DNA of 64,000 nt from Paracoccus sp. C2R09 (GTDB lineage Bacteria; Pseudomonadota; Alphaproteobacteria; Rhodobacterales; Rhodobacteraceae): contig NZ_JAHKQB010000007.1 of NCBI RefSeq assembly GCF_018860625.1, positions 124,001 to 188,000 on the forward strand. Direction: 5' to 3'. Below, piece after piece: positions 1 to 13,879 of the stretch. The translations under genes were made by a program, and so were the position numbers. How positions within the stretch are numbered: position 1 is the stretch's first letter; the number at the start of each line of letters is the position of its first letter. Under the pieces are notes generated by a model. The model had not been told where the DNA came from, did not search any database, and worked only from the letters and a program-made list of their open reading frames with translations.

Positions 1-2
1 TC

Positions 3-1991
3 TGGGGCGAGACGATCCTGGACATCACCGCCGCCGACGGGCGTTCCCTGCAGGCTTCGGATTTCGGCAACGCGATGTTCCCCCTGGCCCATTACGACCT
101 GCCCGAGGTGGATCCCGACAAGATCGACCCCGCCGATACGCCCTCGGACGAGGCAAGCTGGATCTTCGGGACCGGCGGGAACGACCGGCTGCTGGGGGCC
201 GCGGGGCCCGAAAGGATCGTGGCGGGGGCAGGGAACGACACGGTGACGGGTGGGGCCGGGCATGACACGATCCGCGGCGACGAAGGCGACGACACCCTGC
301 GCGGCGGCGCGGATGGCGACCTGATCGAGGGGGGCGACGGGCAGGATCTGATCTTCGGCGATGCGGGGAACGACCGGCTGGAGGGCGGGGCCGGGCGCGA
401 CACCATCTATGGGGGCAACGGGAACGACACGTTGATCGGGGGGAACTGGCACGATCTTCTCTATGGTCGGAACGGCAATGACCGGATCGAGGGGGGCTGG
501 GGCAACGACACGTTGTCGGGCGATGCGGGAAACGACTGGCTGGAGGATATGTGGGGCGATAACCGGCTGCTGGGCGGGCTGGGCAACGATACGCTGATCG
601 CGGGCGACGGGGCGGATCTTCTGGCGGGCGGGGGCGGCAACGACCGCATCCTGGCCGGGTCGGGCAGCGACACGATATGGGGCGGATGGGGCCGGGATAC
701 CCTGTTCGGCCAGGCCGGGAACGACGTTCTCTATGCGCAGTCCTGGGCCAACAAGCTCTATGGCGGGGCGGGCAACGACCGGCTGTTCGCGGGGGTGGGG
801 CGCGACACGCTGTGGGGCGGGAACGGCAACGACACATTGCAGGCGGGGACGGGCATCGCCCTGATGCTGGGCGGGGCGGGCAACGACCTGCTGAAGGGGC
901 GCGGGGCGGCCGAACAGATGCTGGGACAGGCGGGCAACGACACGCTGATTGGCAATGCGGGCAACGACACGCTGAACGGCGGGAACGGGGTCGACAGGTT
1001 GTGGGGCGGGGCCGGCAACGATGTGCTGCTGGGCGGAGGCGGCGCGGATTCGCTCTATGGTCAGGCGGGCAACGATCTGCTGACGGATTTCGGCGGCAGC
1101 AACCGCCTGGCGGGGGGGAACGGCCGCGACACGCTGCGGGCGGGCGGCGGGAACGACCTGCTGCTGGGCCAGGGCGGGAATGACGCGCTCTATGGTGGCG
1201 GCGGGGTCGACAACCTGCAGGGCGGCGCGGGCAACGACATCCTGTGGGGCGAGGATGGCAATGACAGGTTGGAGGGCGGCAATGGAAACGACACGCTGCA
1301 GGGCGGTCGCGGGAACGACATGCTGCTGGCCGGGACGGGCAATGACCGGCTGTTCGGCAATGGCGGCAACGACCGCATCTTCGGGCAAGCGGGCAACGAC
1401 CTGCTGAGCGGTCAGACCGGCCGGGATTACCTGGATGGCGGCTGGGGCAACGACACGCTGCATGGCGGGACGGGGCGCGACACGCTGCGGGGCAATGTCC
1501 ATCACGACATCCTCTATGGCGAAGGGGGGAACGACCTGGTGGATGGGGGCAACGGGAACGACCGGCTGTGGGGCGGCGCGGGCCACGACACGCTGCTGGG
1601 CGGCGGCGGGAACGACATCCTCTGGGGGCAGGCGGGCGCGGACCGGCTGTGGGGGCAGGGGGGCAACGATACGCTGGTCGGCAATCTGGGGGCCGACGTG
1701 ATGACCGGCGGTGCGGGACGGGACGAGTTCCGGTTCTTCGCCGCCTCGGACAGTGCCGGCGGATCGGCGGATCTGATCACCGATTTCACCCCCGATCTGG
1801 ACATGCTGAACCTTCGCGGGATGGATCTGGATTACGACGGCAACCGCTTTTCCGGGGCGGGGTCGCTGATCTGGCAGCCGGCGGGGAACGAGACGCAGGT
1901 GCTGGTCGATCTGGACGGCGACGGGCGGGCCGACATGACGATCCGCCTTGCGGGTCAGCTGACGCTGGACGGCGACGATTTCCTGCTGTGA
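3..1991 (+). CDS. RTX-type calcium-binding secreted protein, 5' end outside the window
   Basis: The reading frame is open from the first codon in the window to a TGA at 1989-1991, giving at least 662 residues. The first ATG at 75 is probably internal, because the 24 codons before it read as ordinary protein without a stop. From about position 165 to 1720 the protein is an almost unbroken array of nine-residue glycine/aspartate repeats of the GGxGxDxLx type, which bind calcium as parallel beta-rolls in the RTX family. The last ~100 residues are non-repetitive and end in Asp-Asp-Phe-Leu-Leu, as expected of the uncleaved C-terminal signal for type I secretion. No catalytic domain is visible in the part seen, so adhesin, matrix protein or enzyme cannot be separated. 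The 3' end overlaps the convergent queG gene by 37 bp. Confidence 0.9.
   Translation, partial: WGETILDITAADGRSLQASDFGNAMFPLAHYDLPEVDPDKIDPADTPSDEASWIFGTGGNDRLLGAAGPERIVAGAGNDTVTGGAGHDTIRGDEGDDTLRGGADGDLIEGGDGQDLIFGDAGNDRLEGGAGRDTIYGGNGNDTLIGGNWHDLLYGRNGNDRIEGGWGNDTLSGDAGNDWLEDMWGDNRLLGGLGNDTLIAGDGADLLAGGGGNDRILAGSGSDTIWGGWGRDTLFGQAGNDVLYAQSWANKLYGGAGNDRLFAGVGRDTLWGGNGNDTLQAGTGIALMLGGAGNDLLKGRGAAEQMLGQAGNDTLIGNAGNDTLNGGNGVDRLWGGAGNDVLLGGGGADSLYGQAGNDLLTDFGGSNRLAGGNGRDTLRAGGGNDLLLGQGGNDALYGGGGVDNLQGGAGNDILWGEDGNDRLEGGNGNDTLQGGRGNDMLLAGTGNDRLFGNGGNDRIFGQAGNDLLSGQTGRDYLDGGWGNDTLHGGTGRDTLRGNVHHDILYGEGGNDLVDGGNGNDRLWGGAGHDTLLGGGGNDILWGQAGADRLWGQGGNDTLVGNLGADVMTGGAGRDEFRFFAASDSAGGSADLITDFTPDLDMLNLRGMDLDYDGNRFSGAGSLIWQPAGNETQVLVDLDGDGRADMTIRLAGQLTLDGDDFLL
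165..1720 (+). repeat. DNA encoding the tandem RTX nonapeptide array
   Basis: Short 27-bp units centred on ggcaacgacacgctg-like sequence recur throughout, with drift between copies. They encode the nine-residue calcium-binding repeats of the RTX protein. The repetition explains the several long open frames on the opposite strand, which are shadows rich in Pro, Ser and Arg. There are no identical spacers or repeat-spacer alternation, so this is not a CRISPR array. Confidence 0.85.
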
Positions 1992-3040
1992 TCCAGCCGC
2001 ATCGCGGCCCAACGCGCGGCATCGGCGACCGTTTCGTCGGGGTCATGGGCCAGTCCCTGCGCCACCGCCCGCAGCGACGGATCGTCCGAATTTCCGATCG
2101 CATAGAGGACGTTGCGCACGAAGCGGTTGCGCCCGATCCGCTTGATCGGGCTGCCCGAGAACCGCGCCCGGAAACCCGCATCGTCCAGCACTGCCAGTTC
2201 CGCCAGGGGTGGTGCGTCGATGATCCCGCGATAGCGCATCTCGGTCCCGGCCTGGGCGAACTTGTTCCAGGGGCAGACCGCAAGGCAGTCGTCGCAGCCA
2301 TAGATCCGGTTGCCCATCAGGGCGCGCAGTTCGGGATCGACCGGGCCGTGATGCTCGATCGTCAGGTAGGAGATGCAGCGCCGCGCATCCAGCTGGTAGG
2401 GCGCCGGGAAGGCCCCCGTCGGGCAGATGTCCAGGCAGGCGCGGCAGGATCCGCAATGGCTGACATCGGGGGCGTCGGGCGGCAGCGGCACGGTCGTGAA
2501 GATCGCGCCCAGAAAGAACCAGCTGCCCAGATCGCGCGCCAGAAGATTGGTGTGCTTGCCCTGCCAGCCAAGGCCCGCGGCCTCGGCCAGGGGTTTTTCC
2601 ATGACGGGGGCCGTATCGACGAAGACCTTGATCTGGTGGTCGGGATGCTGTTCCAGCAGCCACCGGCCCACGCGCTTGAGGCGCTTCTTGACCAGGTCGT
2701 GATAATCGCGCCCCTGCGCATAGACGCTGACGGCGGCGTGGTCGCGCCGTTCCAGCGCGGCCAGCGGATCGCCCTCGGGGGTATAGAGATCGGCCAGCAT
2801 GATCACCGACCGGGCCTCGGGCCACAGGGCAGCCGGATCGGCGCGCCAATGCGTGCGTTCGGCCATCCAGGCCATCTGGCCGTGACGCCCCTCGTCCAGG
2901 AATTCGCGCAGCCGCTCGGGCAGGGCCGGGACAGAGCCGGGCGTCGTCACGCGCATCTTGGCAAAGCCCGCCTCGCGCGCGAAGGCGTCCAGCGCCGTCT
3001 TGGCCCCCTGGGGGCCGTCAGCCGAAATCGAGCTCGGCAT
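1955..3040 (-). CDS. queG: Epoxyqueuosine reductase (tRNA queuosine synthesis)
   Basis: QueG reduces epoxyqueuosine to queuosine at position 34 of GUN-anticodon tRNAs, using cobalamin and two 4Fe-4S clusters in the cytoplasm. The 361-residue product has a conserved Val-Asp-Thr-Ala-Pro segment with the candidate proton-donor Asp near 142, a ferredoxin-type motif [12 protein letters not shown] near 196-207, and a second cluster motif completed by C222 and CDDCLAVCP near 249-256. The frame is open upstream to 3118, but the ATG at 3040 gives the usual family length and N-terminus, so I chose it. That start lies inside the 3' end of the upstream fzlA-like gene (23-bp overlap), suggesting one transcript. 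The 3' end overlaps the RTX gene tail-to-tail. Confidence 0.93.
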   Translation of the reverse strand: MPSSISADGPQGAKTALDAFAREAGFAKMRVTTPGSVPALPERLREFLDEGRHGQMAWMAERTHWRADPAALWPEARSVIMLADLYTPEGDPLAALERRDHAAVSVYAQGRDYHDLVKKRLKRVGRWLLEQHPDHQIKVFVDTAPVMEKPLAEAAGLGWQGKHTNLLARDLGSWFFLGAIFTTVPLPPDAPDVSHCGSCRACLDICPTGAFPAPYQLDARRCISYLTIEHHGPVDPELRALMGNRIYGCDDCLAVCPWNKFAQAGTEMRYRGIIDAPPLAELAVLDDAGFRARFSGSPIKRIGRNRFVRNVLYAIGNSDDPSLRAVAQGLAHDPDETVADAARWAAMRLDHSRKSSPSSVS

Positions 3041-3704
3041 AATGCGGGGCCGGGTGGATGCCCGGAACCTGATCGGCCAGCACGGAACGGAAGGCGGGGC
3101 GCGACTTGATGGTCGCATACCAGTCCTTCAGCATCTCCGAGCGGTCCCAGTCCACGTCCGAGATGTAGTCGAGGCAGGAGAAATGTGCCGCCGCGGTGAA
3201 ATCCGCAAGGCTGAGCGAATTGCCCGCCAGCCAGCGCCGCGCCTCCAGCAGCGAGGAGAGATAGTCGATATGTTCCTTGATGTTGCGCAGGCCCTCCTTG
3301 ACCACGCGGCTGTCGGGATAACCCTGGCGGGTGATCTTCTTCCAGACGCGTTCGTTCAGGATGGGCTGCGTGACCTCGGTGTTGAACTTGTCGTCGAACC
3401 AGGCGCACAGGCGCCGCACCTCGTGACGTTCCATCGGGGTCTGGGGCATCAGGGCCGGGCTGGGCATGGCCTCGTCCAGATATTCGACGATCGCCTGGCT
3501 TTCAGCCAGCATGTTCCCGCGCCAGCGCAGCACGGGCAGCTTGCCTGCCGGATTGCGGCGCTTCAGATCGGGCGGGCTTTCCCAGTAACGCTCCTCGACC
3601 AGTTCGACCTCGATCTTCTTCTCGGCCAGGACCAAGCGCACCTTCCGGCAGAAGGGCGACAACGGGCTGTGGTAGAGTCGCGTGGTCTGCGTATTCGTGT
3701 TCAT
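3018..3704 (-). CDS. fzlA: Glutathione S-transferase fold protein, probable FzlA (FtsZ-localised protein A)
   Basis: A 228-residue protein with an N-terminal thioredoxin-like domain ([15 protein letters not shown], then NPAGKLPVL with the cis-proline loop) and a C-terminal all-helical GST domain. The family fold is clear. In Caulobacter, FzlA is a GST-like protein that binds FtsZ and controls constriction; its extreme C-terminus matters, and this protein ends in a His-Tyr-Ala-Glu-Leu-Asp-Phe-Gly tail that resembles what I recall of that family. The FzlA assignment is therefore inferred from tail and overall length; an ordinary glutathione transferase remains possible. The ATG at 3704 is preferred over an in-frame one at 3773 because the latter adds a non-homologous basic stretch. 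It overlaps queG downstream and follows mtgA by 87 bp. Confidence 0.72.
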   Translation of the reverse strand: MNTNTQTTRLYHSPLSPFCRKVRLVLAEKKIEVELVEERYWESPPDLKRRNPAGKLPVLRWRGNMLAESQAIVEYLDEAMPSPALMPQTPMERHEVRRLCAWFDDKFNTEVTQPILNERVWKKITRQGYPDSRVVKEGLRNIKEHIDYLSSLLEARRWLAGNSLSLADFTAAAHFSCLDYISDVDWDRSEMLKDWYATIKSRPAFRSVLADQVPGIHPAPHYAELDFG

Positions 3705-3791
3705 TGACTGCTCGAGACCTTGTTTTCTTGTCGCAACGCCCGTGTTGATACGCCCCGGGCACCGGCCTTTCAACCGTCGTGGCGCAGGGCG

Positions 3792-4526
3792 TCAGCCGTC
3801 GAAGCAATCCGCACGCCCGTCCCGCGCAATGGTGGCCGCCCCGTCCAGGATCGCACGCGACCGGGCAGATGCGGCATGCGGGCTGCGGCGCGCGGGCGCG
3901 GGCAGCACCGCGGCCAGCCGTGCCGCCTGCACCGGCGTCAGGCGGTCGGGCGTCGTGCCGAAATGTTCGCGCGCCGCGGCACGGATGCCGAAGATCCCCG
4001 GCCCGAACTCGGCCAGGTTCAGATACACCTCGAGGATGCGGCGCTTGGACCACATCGCCTCGATCAGCGGGGTCAGCACGGCCTCGGTCGATTTGCGCAG
4101 CCAGCTGCGATCCTGCCAGAGAAAGGCGTTCTTGGCCGTCTGCTGGGTCAGGGTCGATGCCCCGCGGCTGGAGCCCGAGGCCACGACCTTGCGGATCTCG
4201 TCCATGTCGAACCCCCAGTGGCGGCAGAAATTCGCATCTTCGGCCGCGACGACGGACCGGGCCATCACGGGTGCGATATCGCCCAGATCGGTCCAGCCGC
4301 GCGGGGCCAGCGGCTGCTGGCGGGCGGCCGCATGCATCGTCCAGCTGTAGGGCGGGTCGATCACCGCATAGACCCCGACCGACCCGACAAGCACCAGCGC
4401 CATGCGCAGCAGGACGAAGCGCAGCCAGAAACCCGCGCGCCAGCGGCGGACGGGTCGGGCGGGCAGCTCATCGGGTGCAGGTTGCCGGGATGTTCTGGGT
4501 CGCAGGGCCATTCGCGCATGTCTCAT
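3792..4526 (-). CDS. mtgA: Monofunctional peptidoglycan transglycosylase
   Basis: MtgA polymerises lipid II into glycan strands at the periplasmic face of the inner membrane (glycosyltransferase family 51). The 244-residue product has a basic N-terminal cytoplasmic stretch, one transmembrane helix at about 38-60, and the family motifs AAEDANFCRHWGFD (with the catalytic Glu) and GASTLTQQTAKNAFL, followed by the second Glu motif in LEVYLNLAEFGPGIFG. Three in-frame ATGs lie within 15 bp (4526, 4511 and an out-of-frame one between); no good ribosome site separates them, so the longer was taken. The gene starts about 55 bp beyond the terminator of gltB and so probably has its own promoter there. 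Confidence 0.92.
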   Translation of the reverse strand: MRHARMALRPRTSRQPAPDELPARPVRRWRAGFWLRFVLLRMALVLVGSVGVYAVIDPPYSWTMHAAARQQPLAPRGWTDLGDIAPVMARSVVAAEDANFCRHWGFDMDEIRKVVASGSSRGASTLTQQTAKNAFLWQDRSWLRKSTEAVLTPLIEAMWSKRRILEVYLNLAEFGPGIFGIRAAAREHFGTTPDRLTPVQAARLAAVLPAPARRSPHAASARSRAILDGAATIARDGRADCFDG

Positions 4527-4579
4527 GCGGGATGCGCGGGCGTCAAGAAGCCGCGTCGGGGCAAAGGGGCACAGAGCGA

Positions 4580-4608
4580 AGCGGCCCCCGGGTGATCCGG
4601 GGGCCGCT
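4580..4608 (-). terminator. Hairpin downstream of gltB
   Basis: A perfect 12-bp GC-rich stem (4580-4591 with 4597-4608, loop gtgat) begins seven bases after the gltB stop codon. On the minus strand it is followed only by a weak pyrimidine tract, so it is a plausible but not textbook intrinsic terminator. It separates gltB from mtgA. Confidence 0.7.
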
Positions 4609-4615
4609 TGCTGTC

Positions 4616-9150
<4,535 letters not shown>

Positions 9151-9154
<4 letters not shown>

Positions 9155-9873
9155 GATGCGGCCCTTTCCTGCGGGATCTGCGACAGAAGCTGGTCGCAGT
9201 CGAATTGTGGGGTGGTGTCGCCGAACCCGGCCTCGCCCGGATGGGCGAAGGCTGCGGGGCTGTCGTCGGTCTTGTTGGTCTTGCCGGTCCAGTCGCGGGC
9301 GGTTTCCAGCCCGCCGAAGAACCGGCCATGGTCGCGGCTGATATATTGCCCGCCATGGCGTTCGATCAGGACCTTGCCGGACCCGTCGCTGGTGGTCAGC
9401 TGAAAGCGCGTGCGCTCCAGCGTCTCGCCGTCGATCTCGACCGTCTCGCCGGTCAGGCTGTCCCGACCGACATGGTGCAGCAGCTCGCCCGAGGTCGACT
9501 GGGTCCAGAAATCGAAGCTGTCGCTGCCGGTCTGGACCAGGTCCGAGAAGCTTGCGTCATCCTCGGCATTCTCGACCAGGCGGTCCATGATGCCGGTGCG
9601 GGTGCTCTGGCTCTCGATCCAGCGGGTCTCGCCGTCGATGGTGGATAGGTAATACAGCCCGTCGCGATCGAACATGGCGGTGCGCTGCCAATCCTCGGGA
9701 TCGGCATCGCAGCTGTAGACCTGCGTCACCGTGCAGCCGCGGTTCTGGACGGTCATGTCCAGCGCGCAGCCTGCGGGCGGCGTGAAGTTCGCGGCCATTG
9801 CGGCGGGCGCCATGGGCAGCGCGGCAAGGAATGCCGCGCCCATCGCTGCCCTGAGGGATGCGGAATGGGGCAT
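9151..9873 (-). CDS. Exported protein of unknown function between gltD and gltB
   Basis: I do not recognise a named family. The 240-residue product has a typical signal peptide (hydrophobic residues about 8-27 ending Pro-Ala-Ala-Met-Ala-Ala), so the mature protein should be periplasmic. Four or five cysteines follow (C36, C47, C54 and one near the C-terminus), compatible with disulfides. The rest is polar, with no catalytic motif or further membrane segment. It starts 9 bp after gltD and its stop overlaps the gltB start by 4 bp, so it is embedded in the glutamate synthase operon. Why an exported protein sits between two subunits of a cytoplasmic enzyme is not evident from the sequence. Confidence 0.85.
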
Positions 9874-9882
9874 GGTCGCGCC

Positions 9883-11367
9883 TTATTCCGCCGCGATGCG
9901 GGTTTCGCCGGTCAGGAAGCTCTCGATGCTGTCGGCAGCTTCGCGACCGTCGCGGATGGCCCAGACCACAAGGCTTGCGCCGCGCACGATGTCACCCACC
10001 GCGAAGACGCCGGGGATCGAGGTCTGGTGCGTCTGGAAATTCGCCTTGATGGTGCCCCAACGCGTCACCTCGAGGCCGTCCACGCCCCAGAGACGCGGCA
10101 GTTCCTCGGGTTCGAACCCGAGCGCCTTGATGACCAGATCGGCCGGTTCGTCGTAATCGGCACCCTCGATCAGTTCGGGCGACTGGCGACCGCTGACATC
10201 GGGCGCGCCCAGGCGCATCTTCTGGATGCGCACGCTGGCGATCTGCGGCAGGCCCGCGACATCTGTTTCCTGCGCCACGGCCATGTCGCCGGTGACATGA
10301 CCCGCGAAGGCGCCGGGGGCCGAAAGCCAGACGAACTCGACGCCCTCTTCCTCGGCGTTCTGCACCTCGCGTTGCGAGCCCGGCATGTTGGCGCGGTCGC
10401 GACGATAGAGGCACTTGACCGATTGCGCGCCCTGACGGATCGCGGTGCGCACGCAGTCCATCGCGGTATCGCCGCCGCCGATGACGACCACGCGCTTGCC
10501 GTTGGCGTTCAGTTCGCCATCCTCGTAATCGGGAACCTCGTCGCCGAAATCGACCTTGTTGCTGGCGGTCAGGTAATCGATCGCACGCACGACGCCGCCG
10601 GCATCGGCATTGTCCATTTCCAGGTCGCGGGTCTTGTAGACGCCCGTTGCAATCAGGACCGCATCATGCTTGCCGCGGATCGCGTCGAAGCTGACATCCT
10701 CGCCCACATTGCAGTTCAGCACGAATTCGACGCCGCTGTCCTCCAGCAGCTTGTTGCGGCGCAGGACGATGTCCTTCTCCAGCTTGAAGCCGGGGATGCC
10801 ATAGGTCATCAGCCCGCCCGCGCGGTCGTAGCGGTCGTAGACGGTGACCTGGAAGCCCTTCTTGCGCAGCATGTCGGCTGCGGCCAGTCCGCCCGGACCC
10901 GCGCCGATGATGCCGATCGATTCGGTGCGTTCCTGCGCGGGGGTGGTGGGCAGGACCCAACCTTTGTCCCAGGCGGTGTCGGTGATGTATTTTTCCACCG
11001 CGCCGATGGTGACGGTGCCGTGGCCCGACTGTTCGATCACGCAATTGCCTTCGCACAGGCGATCCTGCGGGCAGATGCGGCCGCAGATCTCGGGGAAGGT
11101 GTTGGTGGCCTGGCTGACGCGATAGGCCTCCTCGAGGCGGCCTTCGGCGGTCAGGCGCAGCCAGTCGGGGATGTTGTTGTGCAACGGGCAATGCGACTGG
11201 CAATAGGGCACACCGCATTGGCTGCAGCGGCTGGCCTGCTCGGCCGCCTTCTGCGTCGCGAATTCGCGATAGATTTCGTGGAAGTCCTCGCTCCGCTCGG
11301 CTGCCGAGCGTTTCGCGGGCATCTCGCGCGGGGTCGAGACGAAAGTGAGCATCTTTTGCGTGGCCAT
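9883..11367 (-). CDS. gltD: Glutamate synthase small subunit
   Basis: GltD takes electrons from NADPH through FAD and two 4Fe-4S clusters to GltB. The 494-residue product has the N-terminal cysteine motifs C48-x2-C51-x4-C56-x3-C60 and C95-x3-C99-x5-C105-x3-C109, then a Rossmann FAD motif GIIGAGPGGLAAA near 152 and a second nucleotide motif VVVIGGGDTAMDC near 295 for NADPH, in the usual order. It is the first gene of gltD-unknown-gltB. The ~150 bp upstream hold a nested inverted repeat that also follows uppP, so either an independent promoter or read-through with attenuation is possible. Confidence 0.97.
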   Translation of the reverse strand: MATQKMLTFVSTPREMPAKRSAAERSEDFHEIYREFATQKAAEQASRCSQCGVPYCQSHCPLHNNIPDWLRLTAEGRLEEAYRVSQATNTFPEICGRICPQDRLCEGNCVIEQSGHGTVTIGAVEKYITDTAWDKGWVLPTTPAQERTESIGIIGAGPGGLAAADMLRKKGFQVTVYDRYDRAGGLMTYGIPGFKLEKDIVLRRNKLLEDSGVEFVLNCNVGEDVSFDAIRGKHDAVLIATGVYKTRDLEMDNADAGGVVRAIDYLTASNKVDFGDEVPDYEDGELNANGKRVVVIGGGDTAMDCVRTAIRQGAQSVKCLYRRDRANMPGSQREVQNAEEEGVEFVWLSAPGAFAGHVTGDMAVAQETDVAGLPQIASVRIQKMRLGAPDVSGRQSPELIEGADYDEPADLVIKALGFEPEELPRLWGVDGLEVTRWGTIKANFQTHQTSIPGVFAVGDIVRGASLVVWAIRDGREAADSIESFLTGETRIAAE

Positions 11368-11430
11368 GGCTGCGCTACCCCAGTGCAGAAAACTTCAGGA
11401 AGCTTTCGGTAACGCATGCCGGAAAACATT

Positions 11431-11521
11431 AAAAGTCAGCAAGGCTGACCTAATTGCTGCTTTTTCTGCGGGCAGGCAAGATTTTGATGCCTGCCCGCAG
11501 TAATATTAGGTCAGCAATGCT
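11431..11521 (-). terminator. Nested inverted repeats between uppP and gltD
   Basis: Three structures overlap. An outer imperfect pair, 11438-11454 with 11505-11521 (15 of 17 bases complementary), encloses a perfect 13-bp stem, 11466-11478 with 11488-11500. On the minus strand the last element is also a small hairpin of its own, GTCAGC-CTT-GCTGAC (11449-11435), followed by TTTT, the form of an intrinsic terminator. The outer arm begins within the uppP stop codon. The small hairpin and the outer stem compete for the same bases, so this could be simple termination of uppP or a switchable leader for gltD, whose start is 64 bp away. Confidence 0.65.
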
Positions 11522-12324
11522 TACATACCAGCAAGAAGCGCCAGCATGGCAAGGCTGCCCACGATGATTCGCCACCAGGCGAACAGGCCATAGCCATGGG
11601 CCGAGACATATCCGAGCAGCCATCTGACCACGATGATGCCCGCGATGAAGGCGGTGACGAAGCCCACCGCGATATTTCCAAGCGCAGCCGCGTCAAGGAT
11701 GTCGCGATTCTTCCAGAAGTCGTAGGCGAAGGCGCCGGCCATGGTCGGCATCGCCAGGAAGAACGAGAATTCGGCCGCCGACCGCTTGTCCGCGCCCATC
11801 AGCAGCGCGCCCACGATGGTCGAACCGGACCGCGACGTGCCGGGGATCATCGCCAGGCACTGGAAGAAGCCGATGCCCAGGGCCACGGGCAGCGGGAAAT
11901 CCTCGGCCCGGTGGTATCTGGGCTGCATGGGCCTGCGATCGACCCACAGAAGGACGAAGCCGCCCAGGATCAGCATGACCGCGATCAGCATCGGCGTCTC
12001 GAACAGGACGGTCTTGATGAAGTCGTGCGACAGCACGCCGATGACGACCGCCGGAAGGAAGGCCAGCAGCACCGCCGCGATGAAACGGCGCGCGGCCGGG
12101 TCGTGGGGTGCGGCACGGAAGGTCTGCCACAGGCGCCCGGCATAGATGCCCAGCACCGCCCCGAGCGCGCCCAGCTGGATCAGCACCTCGAAGGCGCGGC
12201 CCGGCGATTCGAAGCCGAGGAAGTGACCGGCCAGCAGGATATGCCCGGTCGAGGAGACCGGGATGAACTCGGTCAGGCCCTCGAGGATCCCGAGGGCGGC
12301 GGCGACGATGGTGTTCTGTTCCAT
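11521..12324 (-). CDS. uppP: Undecaprenyl-diphosphate phosphatase
   Basis: UppP (BacA) dephosphorylates undecaprenyl pyrophosphate so the lipid carrier for peptidoglycan and polysaccharide units can be recycled. The 267-residue product is highly hydrophobic with about eight membrane segments and carries the two family signatures [14 protein letters not shown] (residues 15-28) and PGTSRSGST (160-168). The start ATG overlaps the stop of the upstream NDUFA9-family gene in a TGATG junction, so they are co-translated. The 3' end runs into the nested hairpins before gltD. Confidence 0.97.
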   Translation of the reverse strand: MEQNTIVAAALGILEGLTEFIPVSSTGHILLAGHFLGFESPGRAFEVLIQLGALGAVLGIYAGRLWQTFRAAPHDPAARRFIAAVLLAFLPAVVIGVLSHDFIKTVLFETPMLIAVMLILGGFVLLWVDRRPMQPRYHRAEDFPLPVALGIGFFQCLAMIPGTSRSGSTIVGALLMGADKRSAAEFSFFLAMPTMAGAFAYDFWKNRDILDAAALGNIAVGFVTAFIAGIIVVRWLLGYVSAHGYGLFAWWRIIVGSLAMLALLAGM

Positions 12325-13307
12325 CACTGGTCGCGCAGGTTCTTGGCTGAACGCTTGATCGCGTCGTATTGTCCGGACGGGCTGAACCGCCACAGATATT
12401 CCTCGATCACCGCCCCGGACGAGGTGGGCTGGATCCCCAGCTGGGCAAAGCCCCGGGCATCGTCGGACACGATGTTGTCCTGCGTCAGCAGATGCAGCTG
12501 GTCGCCGTTCAGGGGCGCCGAGATCAGTCCGCCGCTGACGGTCTGCACCAACCCGCCCGCCATCGCGCCCAGCCGGGCGAAGGGCATGGGGACCGTAACG
12601 GGAATGCGCTTGCGGTGGACGGCCTCGATCACCTGGCGCGATATCTCGCGCATGGTCATCACCTCGGGGCCGCCCAGTTCGTAGATGCCGGGCTCGGCCG
12701 CGCCGGTGGCGCCCATCATGGCCGCGCGGGCGACATCCTCGACGAAGACGGGCTGCATGCGGGTATTGGGCGACAGGACCGGCATCAGCGGCCCCATGCG
12801 GGTCAGCCCCGCAAGGCGGTTGTAGAAGTTGTCGCCCGGACCGAAGATCACCGAAGGGCGCAGCACGACCGCATCGGGGCGGGCCTTGAGCACGGCGGCC
12901 TCGCCGCGCGATTTGGCGGCGACATACTTGCTGGGGGAATCGGGATCGATTCCCAGCCCCGAGATGTGGACCAGCCGCGTGACGCCCATCTCGGCCGACA
13001 GGCGCGCGATATGGCCCGCGCCTTCCTCGAAGATGTTGCGGAAGTTGCTCTTGCCTTCGGGGGACAGGATGTTGACGCAGTTGACCGCCGCATCCGCATC
13101 CGTCAGGGCCGCCCGGACCGATGCTTCGTCGCGGATGTTGCACATGACCGGGACGACCTGGCCCACGGCGCCATATGTGCGGGTGAACAGCGCCTCGTCG
13201 GGGCGACGCACCGCGATGCGCACGCGCCAGCCCTCCTTGGCCATCAGCCGTGCCACCTGCCGGCCGACAAAGCCCGACCCGCCAAAGATCGTGACCAGTT
13301 TCGCCAT
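12324..13307 (-). CDS. Complex I NDUFA9-subunit-family protein (atypical short-chain dehydrogenase)
   Basis: A 327-residue NAD(P)-binding protein with GGSGFVG at residues 9-15 and an extended short-chain-dehydrogenase body. Its closest family is the NDUFA9-like group, named after the accessory subunit of mitochondrial complex I; alphaproteobacterial members are assumed to bind NADPH and have been linked to complex I, but an independent quinone or sugar-nucleotide role is not excluded. The ATG at 13307 is chosen because a strong ribosome site (gaaggagg) lies 9 bases upstream; the open frame to 13532 runs into the tRNA gene. It is translationally coupled to uppP. Confidence 0.88.
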   Translation of the reverse strand: MAKLVTIFGGSGFVGRQVARLMAKEGWRVRIAVRRPDEALFTRTYGAVGQVVPVMCNIRDEASVRAALTDADAAVNCVNILSPEGKSNFRNIFEEGAGHIARLSAEMGVTRLVHISGLGIDPDSPSKYVAAKSRGEAAVLKARPDAVVLRPSVIFGPGDNFYNRLAGLTRMGPLMPVLSPNTRMQPVFVEDVARAAMMGATGAAEPGIYELGGPEVMTMREISRQVIEAVHRKRIPVTVPMPFARLGAMAGGLVQTVSGGLISAPLNGDQLHLLTQDNIVSDDARGFAQLGIQPTSSGAVIEEYLWRFSPSGQYDAIKRSAKNLRDQ

Positions 13308-13457
13308 GGGCGTCTCGCCTCCTTCGTGCCGAATTGTCCTGCGATGCTTACCCGCGGCGATGCCATGCGGCAAGCGGCGGCAGCGGTCTTCGGCAATCGG
13401 TCGCGGGGGCTGCACAAAGAAAAATCGCAAAGAGGACGGAAAAGTTGAAAAGGGCCA

Positions 13458-13486
13458 TTGACGCCCCCCGAAACTGTCTTTAGTGA
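13458..13486 (+). promoter_or_regulatory. Possible promoter of tRNA-Leu
   Basis: TTGACG at 13458-13463 is followed after 17 bases by TAGTGA at 13481-13486, with the tRNA beginning 17 bases later. The -35 box is good and the -10 box poor, which is common for high-GC alphaproteobacteria. Position supports it more than sequence does. Confidence 0.4.
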
Positions 13487-13502
13487 GCCGCTCACACCAC
13501 CT

Positions 13503-13587
13503 GCCCAGGTGGCGGAATTGGTAGACGCGCACGGTTCAGGTCCGTGTGTCGCAAGACGTGGAGGTTCGAGTCCTCTCCTGGGCACCA
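13503..13587 (+). tRNA. tRNA-Leu (CAG anticodon)
   Basis: An 85-base gene folding as a class II tRNA: acceptor stem GCCCAGG/CCTGGGC, D arm with GGTAGACGC, anticodon stem CACGG/CCGTG around loop TTCAGGT (anticodon CAG at 13535-13537), a long variable arm with gtc-gcaa-gac, T arm GAGG-TTCGAGT-CCTC, discriminator A and encoded CCA. It reads CUG, the commonest leucine codon in this genome. A strong terminator follows at once. Confidence 0.98.
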
Positions 13588-13591
13588 TAAT

Positions 13592-13628
13592 AAAAAGCCC
13601 CGCAGCTCAATGAGTTGCGGGGCTTTTT
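13592..13628 (+). terminator. Intrinsic terminator of tRNA-Leu
   Basis: A perfect arm pair AAAAAGCCCCGCA (13592-13604) and TGCGGGGCTTTTT (13616-13628), extended inside by ctca/tgag, with a run of five T on one strand and five A leading into it. It can act in both directions, insulating the tRNA from the leftward NDUFA9-family promoter region and the rightward ugd gene. Confidence 0.95.
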
Positions 13629-13879
13629 CGTCGTTTCGACACGTGCTCCCCTAGCGCGATGGGCGGCCTTGCCTGCGGGCGGAATGCGGCAGCCTTTGTG
13701 CAAAATCCCAGGGCCTCCCTGCGGATGCTGGACGGTGGGATACTGCAACCCTATTAAGTCCGGGTAGGGATTGCCGCTTGCCGGCTTTCATTTCGATATT
13801 GATGGGCATCGCGGTTCCCATGGGCGATCGCGGCCCGAAAATGCATTCGACGGCCGCGAGGCGACAAGGAGAAAGACTG

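Noticed and set aside
25..837. Pro/Arg-rich frame opposite the RTX repeats
   Set aside because: A shadow produced by the repeated glycine/aspartate codons on the coding strand.
165..1720. Regular short repeats that might suggest a CRISPR array
   Set aside because: The repeats are contiguous, in frame and encode RTX nonapeptides; there are no spacers or cas genes.
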